64,000 bases of DNA, taken from NCBI GenBank assembly GCA_904502225.1, contig CAJGDO010000003.1, positions 1-64,000 on the forward strand. The letters run 5' to 3'. Both the position numbers and the translations under genes were made by a program. The stretch's first letter is position 1. Each line of letters begins with the position of its first letter. Origin of the DNA: an uncultured Clostridia bacterium. Its GTDB lineage: Bacteria > Bacillota > Clostridia > Christensenellales > Borkfalkiaceae. This document shows, piece after piece, positions 8,870-16,699 of this stretch. The notes under the pieces were generated by a model, which was given only the letters and a program-made list of their open reading frames with translations, was not told the DNA's origin and made no database searches.

Positions 8870-9412
8870 ATGGATAAAAGAATACCTGTTGTGGTTATAA
8901 AAGAATTAAGTGAAACGGATAAAATTTTAACGGCACTTATAAATTATGGAATTGATTGTGCAGAAATAACTTTTAGAACTGCTTGTGCTAAAGAGGCGAT
9001 AGAATATGCTTGCAAAAAATATCCACAAATGACAATTGGTGCAGGCACGGTTATCAACGCTGAACAGTGTGAACAAGCAATAAAAGCGGGTGCAAAATTT
9101 ATTGTAAGCCCAGGCTTATCGGCATCGGTTGCACAAGTGTGCAAAGAACAAGGCGTTCCTTATTATCCTGGTTGCGTGACACCTACCGAGATTATGCAAG
9201 CGTTGGAATTAGGGATAACCGTGGTTAAATTTTTTCCAGCCAACGTTTACGGTGGGTTAAAGGCAATGAAAGCATTGTCCGCACCATTCCCACAAATCAA
9301 ATTTATTCCAACAGGTGGCGTTGATAAAAACAATATTGATGAATTCCTTGCTTGGGACAAAATATTTGCAGTTGGTGGAAGTTCATTTGTAAAAGAAGCC
9401 TTGGAACAATAA
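8870..9412 (+). CDS. eda: KDPG/KHG aldolase
   Basis: 180-residue class I aldolase cleaving 2-keto-3-deoxy-6-phosphogluconate into pyruvate and glyceraldehyde-3-phosphate. Visible are E32 in AEITFRT, IGAGTVI (residues 57-63), FIVSPGLS, CVTPTE and the Schiff-base lysine K120 in VVKFFPA, then FIPTGGV. It is about 25 residues shorter than the E. coli enzyme but all active-site segments are present. Last gene of the operon, with its own AGGAG site, followed by a terminator. The kinase that makes its substrate is encoded at 34899-35924. Confidence 0.95.
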   Translation: MDKRIPVVVIKELSETDKILTALINYGIDCAEITFRTACAKEAIEYACKKYPQMTIGAGTVINAEQCEQAIKAGAKFIVSPGLSASVAQVCKEQGVPYYPGCVTPTEIMQALELGITVVKFFPANVYGGLKAMKALSAPFPQIKFIPTGGVDKNNIDEFLAWDKIFAVGGSSFVKEALEQ

Positions 9413-9432
9413 CGTTTAGCAAAAAAACAAAT

Positions 9433-9463
9433 AAAACTCTAACTAGTAGAAGTTAGGGTTTTT
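9433..9463 (+). terminator. Terminator of the sugar operon
   Basis: Stem AACTCTAACT / AGTTAGGGTT (with G-T pairs) is followed by a T-rich run, 20 nt after the eda stop. Confidence 0.8.
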
Positions 9464-9561
9464 ATTTTTTAATTAAATTCTTAAGTTTATAATTAGTTAA
9501 TATTCATGAAGTATGATATAATAGAAAAACAACCAAACTCGATAAAAAGAAGGTAATTTTT

Positions 9562-10290
9562 ATGGCAAAGTCAGGGTTAGTTAAAAAGGGTAAATGGTGG
9601 TTTAGGGGCATAAAACACCTTATGACCGGAAGGTATAAAAAGCCACAGTTTATTTTTCTTGGAGGCAAAGAATTTGAAAACGGTTCTTTAATTTTAAGCA
9701 ACCACGAGGGAACGGATGCACCTATGTCATTAGAAATGTATTTGGATAAGCCGTTAAGAATGTGGGGTGCACACGAAATGAACTCTGGTTTAGTGAAAAT
9801 GTATAAATATCAATCTAGGGTATATTATCACGAGAAAAAGCATTGGAACTTGCATTTGGCACGTTTATTTTGCTTAATAGCAAGCCCACTTACAAACTTA
9901 TTTTATAAGGGCTTAAATTTAATTTCAACTTATAGAGATACACGCTTTTTCAAGACCATAAAAGAAAGTATGCAAGCCATTGAAAAAGGCGAAAGCATAG
10001 TGGTTTATCCAGAAGATTCTGCAAAAGGCTATTTAGCCCAACTTGAAGGCTTTTTTGCTGGTTTTGCAGTGTTTGCAGAAGCAGCGTATAAAAAAGGCGT
10101 GGATATTCCAATAGTGGTTTCATATTTTAAGAAAAACCAAAAGATTTTTGTGTTTGATAAGCCTATTAAATATTCAGAGTTAATTAAAGAGTGTGGCAGT
10201 AAAGAAAAAATGATAGAAAGATTGCTTAACCGTTGCAACCAACTTGGCGTTATGGATTTATCCGAATATCAAAACGAACAAACAAAATAA
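9562..10290 (+). CDS. Glycerol-phosphate acyltransferase-like (PlsC-type) protein
   Basis: 242-residue protein resembling the PlsC/LPLAT acyltransferase superfamily. SNHEGTDAP near residue 47 matches the NHxxxxD catalytic motif, and VVYPEDSAKGY near 154 sits where the family has the FPEG substrate motif. A hydrophobic stretch lies between the motifs (LARLFCLIASPLTNLFYKG). The likely role is acyl transfer to a phospholipid or related precursor at the membrane. The acyl acceptor is not evident. Single-gene unit between two terminators, with AAGGTAA upstream of the ATG and a TATAAT -10 at 9517-9522. Confidence 0.7.
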   Translation: MAKSGLVKKGKWWFRGIKHLMTGRYKKPQFIFLGGKEFENGSLILSNHEGTDAPMSLEMYLDKPLRMWGAHEMNSGLVKMYKYQSRVYYHEKKHWNLHLARLFCLIASPLTNLFYKGLNLISTYRDTRFFKTIKESMQAIEKGESIVVYPEDSAKGYLAQLEGFFAGFAVFAEAAYKKGVDIPIVVSYFKKNQKIFVFDKPIKYSELIKECGSKEKMIERLLNRCNQLGVMDLSEYQNEQTK

Positions 10291-10293
10291 TCA

Positions 10294-10323
10294 AAAAAAG
10301 CAAAGGTAAAACTTTGCTTTTTT
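10294..10323 (+). terminator. Intrinsic terminator
   Basis: Stem AAAAAAGCAAAG / CTTTGCTTTTTT with a 6-nt loop, right after the acyltransferase-like gene. Confidence 0.85.
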
Positions 10324-10363
10324 AAGTTTTTTAATCTATTAAATTAAAAATTTAAAAAAACTA

Positions 10364-10392
10364 TTGACAAAGGCAGTTTTACAACATATAAT
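10364..10392 (+). promoter_or_regulatory. Sigma-A promoter for the MgtC gene
   Basis: TTGACA, a 17-bp spacer, then TATAAT: a perfect match to consensus, about 30 nt before the GGAGGG ribosome site. Confidence 0.9.
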
Positions 10393-10425
10393 AAGACAAT
10401 ATAAGTTTAAATGGAGGGTTTAGCG

Positions 10426-11115
10426 ATGGATTTTGTACAAACATTTTTTGGAAAAATATTTGCTAATGATTTATCTATTATAGAATACGTTATAAGGCTT
10501 GTTTTAGCACTTATGCTTGGCTTTGCAATCGGCTTTGAAAGAAAGATGAGATTTAAAGAAGCCGGCCCAAGAACACACACAATCGTTTGTATAGGTGCTT
10601 GTCTATTTACAATGCTTTCAATTAAGGCGTTTGAAGGCTCAGACCCAGCCAGAATTGCCGCACAAGTTGTACCTGGTATCGGTTTTATCGGTGCGGGAAT
10701 GATTTTTTATAGCAAGGAAACCGTGCACGGCTTAACCACTGCTGCAGGCATGTGGACAACGGCTGCTATTGGTATGGCAGTTGGTTGTGGTTGGTACATT
10801 GTTTCTGTTCTTGCGACAACTTTGGTAATTTGCGTTCAATGCATAATGCACACTAATTTTAAGGTGTTCCATACCCGTCATTTTGTAAAAGTAAACGTTA
10901 TTTTCACTGATGGTGATGGAAAGGTTGCAGAACAAATTAAAGAAATTTTTGGCGTTGCACATTTTAACAAAATCAATGCTAAAAAAGATGGTGGAAACGT
11001 TGTATATAGCGTCGTTATAAGCACTGACAAACAAATCACCGCACACGAAATACATAATATCATTAACTCAAACCCAGACATCATATCAATTGCACGTCAA
11101 GACGACGACTTTTAA
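10426..11115 (+). CDS. MgtC/SapB-family membrane protein
   Basis: 229-residue protein with four to five hydrophobic segments and the family signatures LGFAIGFERKMRFKEAGPRTH and VVPGIGFIGAGMIF, then LTTAAGMWTTAAIGMAVG. The hydrophilic C-terminal third (from about residue 145) resembles the ACT-like domain of longer members. The start at 10426 follows GGAGGG; an ATG five codons earlier overlaps that site. MgtC proteins help cells cope with low magnesium and modulate ATP synthase in pathogens; in commensal Clostridia the role is not established. Its stop overlaps the next gene start by one base. Confidence 0.9.
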   Translation: MDFVQTFFGKIFANDLSIIEYVIRLVLALMLGFAIGFERKMRFKEAGPRTHTIVCIGACLFTMLSIKAFEGSDPARIAAQVVPGIGFIGAGMIFYSKETVHGLTTAAGMWTTAAIGMAVGCGWYIVSVLATTLVICVQCIMHTNFKVFHTRHFVKVNVIFTDGDGKVAEQIKEIFGVAHFNKINAKKDGGNVVYSVVISTDKQITAHEIHNIINSNPDIISIARQDDDF

Positions 11116-11942
11116 TGGTAAATAAAATGGCAAAAGACATTTTTAATAAAGATATATCTAACTTAAAACAAAAGAAATTACTTTTGCTTGATATGGACGG
11201 AACGATTTACCTTGAAAACGATTTGTTTGAAGGGGTGGATAAACTGTTAAAGCAAACGGATGCTTCGGGTGGAAAATACGTTTTTATTACCAATAATTCA
11301 TCACGCTCGGTCAAAGATTACGTGTTAAAATTGCATAAATTGGGGTTAGATTACGTGACCGAAAACGATTTTTTAACTTCGGCACAAGTATCAAAAGTTT
11401 TATTAAAAGAAAAGTTTGGCACAAACCTTATATATGCACAAGGCACAAGGTCGTTTATCACAGAGTTAAAAGAAAGTGGGCTTAATATAACCGAAAAGTT
11501 TGATGAAAACGCCGTTGCAGTTATTGTTGGTTTTGACACTGAATTAACAAGCGAAAAGTTAAGAAATACTTGCGAAATATTAACTAAAAAAGATATACCT
11601 TATTATGCGACAAATCCGGATTGGGTTTGCCCTGTTGATTTTGGATTTATACCCGATTGTGGCTCAATGTGTTTCGGCATAGAAAAAGCCACGGGAAAAA
11701 GCCCTATTTATATAGGAAAACCTCAACCACAAATGGTTTATTCTGCAATGCAAAAGTTTGGTTTTAGTAAAGAGCAAACGGTTGTTATTGGCGATAGGAT
11801 TTATACAGACATAGCGTCTGGCGTAAACGCTGGGGTAGACACTGTTTTGGTGTTAAGTGGGGAAACCACGTTAGAGCAGTGTAAAGAAAGCCAAATTAAA
11901 CCAACTTACGTGCTAAACCATATAAAAGAAATTTTAGAATAG
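11115..11942 (+). CDS. HAD-superfamily phosphatase, NagD/AraL type
   Basis: 275-residue HAD IIA hydrolase. Motif I LLLDMDGTIY with nucleophile D26 and acid D28, motif II FITNNSSRS, then IGKPQPQM and motif IV VIGDRIYTDIASG. The C2 cap region lies between motifs II and III. Such enzymes dephosphorylate sugar or nucleotide phosphates non-specifically. The ATG at 11115 overlaps the previous stop (TAATG); an in-frame ATG at 11127 is an alternative, and neither has a good ribosome site, so coupling to the MgtC gene is likely. Confidence 0.88.
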   Translation: MVNKMAKDIFNKDISNLKQKKLLLLDMDGTIYLENDLFEGVDKLLKQTDASGGKYVFITNNSSRSVKDYVLKLHKLGLDYVTENDFLTSAQVSKVLLKEKFGTNLIYAQGTRSFITELKESGLNITEKFDENAVAVIVGFDTELTSEKLRNTCEILTKKDIPYYATNPDWVCPVDFGFIPDCGSMCFGIEKATGKSPIYIGKPQPQMVYSAMQKFGFSKEQTVVIGDRIYTDIASGVNAGVDTVLVLSGETTLEQCKESQIKPTYVLNHIKEILE

Positions 11943-11951
11943 TTTATAATT

Positions 11952-11980
11952 AAAGATAGCGACTTTGTCGCTATCTTTTT
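11952..11980 (+). terminator. Intrinsic terminator
   Basis: Stem AAAGATAGCGAC / GTCGCTATCTTT with a 3-nt loop and a T-run, 10 nt after the HAD stop. Confidence 0.9.
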
Positions 11981-11989
11981 TATATTGGC

Positions 11990-12018
11990 TTGACTATATT
12001 AAGTTATAGTGATAAAAT
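11990..12018 (+). promoter_or_regulatory. Promoter of the two-component operon
   Basis: TTGACT, 17-bp spacer, TAAAAT, followed by GAGGTG and the response-regulator ATG at 12036. Confidence 0.75.
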
Positions 12019-12035
12019 ACAAATGAGGTGAAAAA

Positions 12036-12711
12036 ATGGTAAACATTTTAATTGTAGATGACGATAAAAACATAAGAAAATTAATGCAAGTTGTCTTGGA
12101 AAGGCAGGGCTTTAACGTTCATTTAGCAAGCGATGGGTTGGAAGCGTTAAAAGTTATTGACCAAGTTAAAATTGACCTTGCAATCGTTGATATTTATGAT
12201 GCCTAATTTAGATGGCTATGAGTTTACTAAAACCCTTCGTGAAGGTAATGCAGAACTATCAGTTTTAATGGTTTCTGCAAAACAACTTGCAGAAGATAGG
12301 AAGAAAGGTTTTCTTGCGGGCATTGACGATTATATGACAAAGCCAATCGATATAGAAGAATTTTTATTGCACGTTAAAGCACTTTTAAGGCGTGCAAAAA
12401 TCAACGATGAAAAGCGAATAGTTATAGGCGACGTTATAGTTGATAGCGAGTCTATGACGGTAAGTAGAAACGGCCAAGTGCAAGAACTTCCACAAAAAGA
12501 ATTTTTGCTTTTGTATAAACTCTTGTCTTATCCTGATAAAATTTTCACAAGAATACAACTTATGGATGAGATATGGGGTATGGATTGTGAAACGGGCTGG
12601 GAAACGGTGACCGTGCATATTGCAAGACTTCGAAAGCGTTTTGAGGGCTGGCAAGAGTTTGAAATTCAGTCGATAAGGGGCTTGGGCTATAAGGCGGTAA
12701 AAGCAAAATGA
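12036..12711 (+). pseudogene. OmpR-family response regulator, frameshifted
   Basis: The ATG at 12036 with GAGGTG upstream opens a receiver domain (ILIVDDDKNIRKLM) that runs to phosphoacceptor D52 in LAIVD, then meets TAA at 12204. The expected continuation MMPNLDGYEF is present one frame over from 12196, and that frame runs through a receiver end (SAKQ, TKPID) and a winged-helix domain (ELPQKEFLLLYKL, VHIARLRKRFEG, SIRGLGYKA) to 12711. One extra T in the TTT run at 12193-12195 explains the break. This is either a real disabling mutation or an assembly error; all other residues look functional. The stop overlaps the kinase gene by 4 bases. Confidence 0.85.
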
Positions 12712-13781
12712 AACTAAATTATTTAAAAGACAGTTCAAAAGATATAACAGACAAAAAAAGGCGAAGAAAAATTCACTCAATGTTTATGTGGTCGGTGTTT
12801 TTTATACTAATAGCGACCTATTTGTTGATGATAGCAACCCTTTTTATTTTGGTAAAACTTGACGTTTTGCACGTTGAAATGTTGTCCTTATCATCGTGGC
12901 TACTTATGCTTATATTCTTGGTGGCAAGTTTTGTTATCGGCTCGCTTTTAACCATAATTGTAAGTAAGTTTTTGTTAAGCACAGTCAACACGGTTGCAGA
13001 GGGTATGAGTGCACTTGCAAAAGGCAACTTTGACGTTAGGATTGACCTTGGAAAAAACGAAGAAGCAAAGCAACTTGCACAAGGTTTTAATAATTTGGCA
13101 CAAGAATTAAAGGGAATTTCTGTTTTAAGGTCAAATTTTGTAAACGAGTTTGCACACGAGTTTAAAACGCCTATCGTATCTATAAAAGGCTTTGCAGAAG
13201 TGTTAAAGCAAGATGATTTAACCGAAAAGCAAAGGAAAGAGTATCTTGATATTATCATTGAAGAGGCGGATAGATTAACTGCACTTTCATCAAACTCTCT
13301 TAACCTTTCAAAAATAGAAAACCAAAGAATATTAACCGATATAACCAAATTTAACGTGTCAGAGCAAATTAGAAACAGTGTTTTGCTTTTAGAAAAAAAG
13401 TGGCAAGATAAAAATTTAGAATTAGTTATTTCGCTTGATGAATGCACTGTTTTTGCAAATGAAGAAATGCTAAAACAAGTTTTTATAAACCTTATTGATA
13501 ACGCAATAAAGTTTTCGGAAAATAACGGGCAAATCAATATTGAATTGAACCAAAATGAAAAGCAAACCACGTTTTCAATAGCAAACGGTGGTCAAGGCAT
13601 AAAAGAACAAGATATAAATAAGGTTTTTGAAAAGTTTTATAGGGATAAAGGCGTAAACGCAGGCGGACACGGCATAGGGCTTGCAATCGTTAAAAAAATC
13701 GTGGAATTGCACGACGGTAAAGTTAAGGTTGAAAGCCAAAACGGGCTAACAAAGTTTACGGTTATATTGCCTAAAAAATAA
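12708..13781 (+). CDS. Membrane sensor histidine kinase
   Basis: 357-residue kinase. Two transmembrane segments (about residues 28-51 and 60-90) are separated by only a few residues, so it has almost no extracellular sensor and probably detects a signal in or near the membrane. A HAMP domain follows (about 90-140), then an H-box with H150 in NEFAHEFKTPI, an N-box LIDNAIKFSEN, and G-boxes ANGGQGI and GGHGIGLAIVKKIVE. It would phosphorylate the response regulator upstream, which is frameshifted; if that break is real, this kinase lacks its cognate partner. Confidence 0.93.
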   Translation: MKLNYLKDSSKDITDKKRRRKIHSMFMWSVFFILIATYLLMIATLFILVKLDVLHVEMLSLSSWLLMLIFLVASFVIGSLLTIIVSKFLLSTVNTVAEGMSALAKGNFDVRIDLGKNEEAKQLAQGFNNLAQELKGISVLRSNFVNEFAHEFKTPIVSIKGFAEVLKQDDLTEKQRKEYLDIIIEEADRLTALSSNSLNLSKIENQRILTDITKFNVSEQIRNSVLLLEKKWQDKNLELVISLDECTVFANEEMLKQVFINLIDNAIKFSENNGQINIELNQNEKQTTFSIANGGQGIKEQDINKVFEKFYRDKGVNAGGHGIGLAIVKKIVELHDGKVKVESQNGLTKFTVILPKK

Positions 13782-13822
13782 TAAAAAAGGCATAAATTTT
13801 CGACAAATTATTATATAAATAA

Positions 13823-13851
13823 TTGCTATTAAAAAACAATTGTGATAAAAT
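13823..13851 (+). promoter_or_regulatory. Candidate promoter for the ceramidase-like pair
   Basis: TTGCTA, 17-bp spacer, TAAAAT, about 40 nt before the ATG at 13893. Confidence 0.55.
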
Positions 13852-13892
13852 CATATTAAAGTAATAAATTATTATGTCAGAGAGGAAAAAAT

Positions 13893-15245
13893 ATGAATCA
13901 ATTAAAGGTAGGTTTTGGTAGAGCAAACATCACTCCGCCTATGGGTATAAACGTAAGCGGTTATTTTGTAAAACGCAAAGCCGAAGGTGTTTTGGACCAG
14001 TTGGAAGCAAACGCCGTTGCTATTTGCGATGGAAAGACGACAGTGCTTTTGATTGCACTTGACTTGTTGGGGCTTGTTCAAGGCTGTGCTCCAAAATTTA
14101 TTGATGCAATAAGCCAAAAAACAGGCTTATCAAAAGAGTCAATATTTGTGCATTGCACCCATACTCACACCGGTCCAGATTTGGGCGTTGTGGATGGCGA
14201 AGATGCCCAAAAACTTGTGGATGACAATAGGGATTTTTTAATATCAAGATGCATTGACGTGGCACATTTTGCCCTTAACGACTTAAAACCAGCAAAGATG
14301 GGATATGGCGTTGCAAAAGCACCAAATATAGCATTTATAAGAAGATACCGTATGAAAGACGGTTCTGTTAAAACAAACCCAGGCGTTCTTAACCCAGATA
14401 TTCTCCATCCAATTGGTGAAATAGATGATACGGTAAACGTTATTCGTTTTGATAGAGAAAATGCTGAAACGGTTGTTTTAGCAAACTTTGGTTGCCACCC
14501 AGACACTGTTGGTGGAAACCTTATTTCAGGGGACTGGCCAACGTTGACAAGGCATTTTGTAGAAAAGGCAATCGACAATACAAAGTGTATATTCTTTAAC
14601 GGGGCACAAGGGGACGTAAACCACGTTAACGTTCACCCAACAAAAGGCGACTTTAACGATATGTTTAACGACTTTGACGGATGCTCTCGTGGATATGGCC
14701 ACGCAAGACATATGGGCAGGGTTGTTGCAGGTGCAGTTATGCAAGTTTACGACAAGGTAAACTACGTTGAAGATAGTGAAATCAAGTGTTTACAAAAGAC
14801 TTATGATATACCTTCAAATAAACCAGACCCAAAGGATTTGCCACTTGCAAGAAAATATTATCAATTGCATTTAGATGGTAAAGATGATGAAATACCTTAT
14901 AAGGCAATGATGCTAACCACCGTACTTGCAAACGCAAGAAGAATGATAAGGTTAGAACACGGCCCTGAAAACTTCCAATTAACGTTTAGTGCAATTAGAT
15001 TAGGTAAAGTTGCATTGTTTGGAATTCCAGGCGAACCATTTAATGGCATAGGAAAGGGTATTAAACAAACAGAGGGCTATGATTTGATTATGCCTTGCTG
15101 TTTAGTAAATGGATATAACGGATATTTCCCAATGCAAGATTCTTATGATGAAGGCGGTTATGAAGCCAGCACTTCAATATTTAAGGCAGGGGTAGCCGAA
15201 AAGATTATTGTTTGCGGACAAGAAATGTTGACGGAAATTAAATAA
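13893..15245 (+). CDS. Neutral/alkaline ceramidase N-terminal-like hydrolase (copy 1)
   Basis: 450-residue protein resembling the metal-dependent N-terminal domain of neutral ceramidases. Seen are VGFGRANITPPMG at the start, HCTHTHTGPDLG (metal-binding His cluster), NFGCHPDTVGG (metal-binding His), SGDWPTLTRHFVE, and FFNGAQGDVNHVN. No signal peptide is visible, so it acts in the cytoplasm, and the C-terminal domain of true ceramidases is absent. The substrate is probably an amide or sugar conjugate rather than ceramide (inference). It is followed by a paralogue 32 nt downstream. Confidence 0.82.
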   Translation: MNQLKVGFGRANITPPMGINVSGYFVKRKAEGVLDQLEANAVAICDGKTTVLLIALDLLGLVQGCAPKFIDAISQKTGLSKESIFVHCTHTHTGPDLGVVDGEDAQKLVDDNRDFLISRCIDVAHFALNDLKPAKMGYGVAKAPNIAFIRRYRMKDGSVKTNPGVLNPDILHPIGEIDDTVNVIRFDRENAETVVLANFGCHPDTVGGNLISGDWPTLTRHFVEKAIDNTKCIFFNGAQGDVNHVNVHPTKGDFNDMFNDFDGCSRGYGHARHMGRVVAGAVMQVYDKVNYVEDSEIKCLQKTYDIPSNKPDPKDLPLARKYYQLHLDGKDDEIPYKAMMLTTVLANARRMIRLEHGPENFQLTFSAIRLGKVALFGIPGEPFNGIGKGIKQTEGYDLIMPCCLVNGYNGYFPMQDSYDEGGYEASTSIFKAGVAEKIIVCGQEMLTEIK

Positions 15246-15277
15246 TATAAAAAGTAATAAAATAAGGATAGAAAAAT

Positions 15278-16627
15278 ATGTTAAAAGTTGGTTTTGGTAG
15301 AGCGAATATTACCCCAGCAATGGGAATACCTGTTGCAGGGTATGCAGTTAGGAGACTTGCTGACGGCGTTTTAGATGAATTAGAAGTAAATGCTATTGCC
15401 CTTGATGATGGAAACAAAAAAGCAGTTATGCTTTCTTTGGACAATATAGGTATCGCCAAAGTGTATTATGAACAATTCAAGCAAACCATTTGCGAAAAAG
15501 TAGGCTTAAAAAGAGAAGAACTCTTTATGCACTGCACTCACACCCACACGGGCCCAGCGTTAAGGCCTGTTTCTGGCGAAGAAGAATTAAAAATGGTTGA
15601 AACTTATAAAGATTTTGTTATAAAAAGGTGCGTTGACGTGGCACAATTTGCCCTTAACGACTTAAAACCAGCAAAGATGGGATATGGCGTTGCAAAAGCA
15701 CCAAACATTGCATTTATAAGAAGATACCGCATGAAAGACGGTTCTGTTAAAACAAACCCAGGCGTTCTTAACCCAGATATTCTCCATCCAATTGGCGAAA
15801 CTGATGAAAGCGTAAGCGTTATCCGTTTTGATAGAGAAAACGCTGAAAGTGTTGTTTTGGTAAACTTTGGTTGCCACCCAGACACTGTTGGTGGAACAAA
15901 GATTTCAGCCGATTGGCCAGGTTTTACAAGGCGTTTTGTAGAAAAGGCAATCGACAATACAAAGTGCATATTATTTAACGGTTCTGAAGGGGACGTAAAC
16001 CACGTTAACGTTCACCCAACCAAGGGCGACTTTAACGATATGTTTAACGACTTTGACGGATGCTCTCGTGGATATGGCCACGCAAGACATATGGGCAGGG
16101 TAATCGCAGGTGCAGTTATGCAAGTTTACGATAAGGTAAACTACGTTGAAGATACTGAAATTAAGTGCTTGCAAAAGACTTATGATATACCAGCCAACGT
16201 TCCAGACCCAAAAGATATGCCACTTGCAAGAAAATATCACGAATTGCATTTAGCGGGTAGGGACGATGAAATCCCTTATAAAGCAATGATGCTAACAACA
16301 GTTGTTTGTGAAGCGGGCAGAATGGTAAGGCTAGAACATGGCCCAGAAAGTTTCCCATTCTTATTAAGTGCGATTTCAATTGGCAAAATTGCTCTTTTTG
16401 GTATCCCGGGCGAACCATTTAACGGCATTGGCTCTCAATTAAAACAAACCGAAGGCTTTGATATGATTGTTCCTTGTTGTTTGGTAAACAGCCACGAAGG
16501 TTATTTCCCAATGCAAGATTCTTATGATGAAGGCGGTTATGAAGCAAGGGTATCAAACTTTAAAGCAGGTGTTGCTGAAAAGATTATCGCTTACGGCAAA
16601 GAAATGTTAGCAGAAATCAAGAAATAA
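15278..16627 (+). CDS. Neutral/alkaline ceramidase N-terminal-like hydrolase (copy 2)
   Basis: 449-residue tandem paralogue of the gene before it, with the same motifs (VGFGRANITPAMG, HCTHTHTGPALR, NFGCHPDTVGG, FNGSEGDVNHVN). Similarity is uneven. The segments coding for the middle of the protein, about 15645-15800 and 15985-16170, are almost identical to copy 1 even at silent positions, while the first 120 residues and the C-terminal third differ in many places. This pattern suggests duplication followed by local gene conversion, with the ends diverging, perhaps for different substrates. A terminator follows. Confidence 0.82.
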   Translation: MLKVGFGRANITPAMGIPVAGYAVRRLADGVLDELEVNAIALDDGNKKAVMLSLDNIGIAKVYYEQFKQTICEKVGLKREELFMHCTHTHTGPALRPVSGEEELKMVETYKDFVIKRCVDVAQFALNDLKPAKMGYGVAKAPNIAFIRRYRMKDGSVKTNPGVLNPDILHPIGETDESVSVIRFDRENAESVVLVNFGCHPDTVGGTKISADWPGFTRRFVEKAIDNTKCILFNGSEGDVNHVNVHPTKGDFNDMFNDFDGCSRGYGHARHMGRVIAGAVMQVYDKVNYVEDTEIKCLQKTYDIPANVPDPKDMPLARKYHELHLAGRDDEIPYKAMMLTTVVCEAGRMVRLEHGPESFPFLLSAISIGKIALFGIPGEPFNGIGSQLKQTEGFDMIVPCCLVNSHEGYFPMQDSYDEGGYEARVSNFKAGVAEKIIAYGKEMLAEIKK

Positions 16628-16651
16628 TAATATAATACAATGTAATAATTG

Positions 16652-16679
16652 AAAAACAAGGGCAAAACCCTTGTTTTTT
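16652..16679 (+). terminator. Intrinsic terminator
   Basis: Stem AAAAACAAGGG / CCCTTGTTTTTT with a short loop, ending the ceramidase-like operon. Confidence 0.88.
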
Positions 16680-16699
16680 GATGAAAAAAAGGTATAGTT

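Noticed and set aside
12186..12206. Programmed ribosomal frameshift in the response regulator
   Set aside because: No slippery heptamer or stimulating structure is visible, and response regulators of this family do not need one. An indel is simpler.
12157..12711. A complete 184-residue response regulator starting at 12157
   Set aside because: This frame lacks the receiver's DDD motif and the phosphoacceptor, which are found upstream in another frame with a proper ribosome site. It is the second half of a frameshifted gene.
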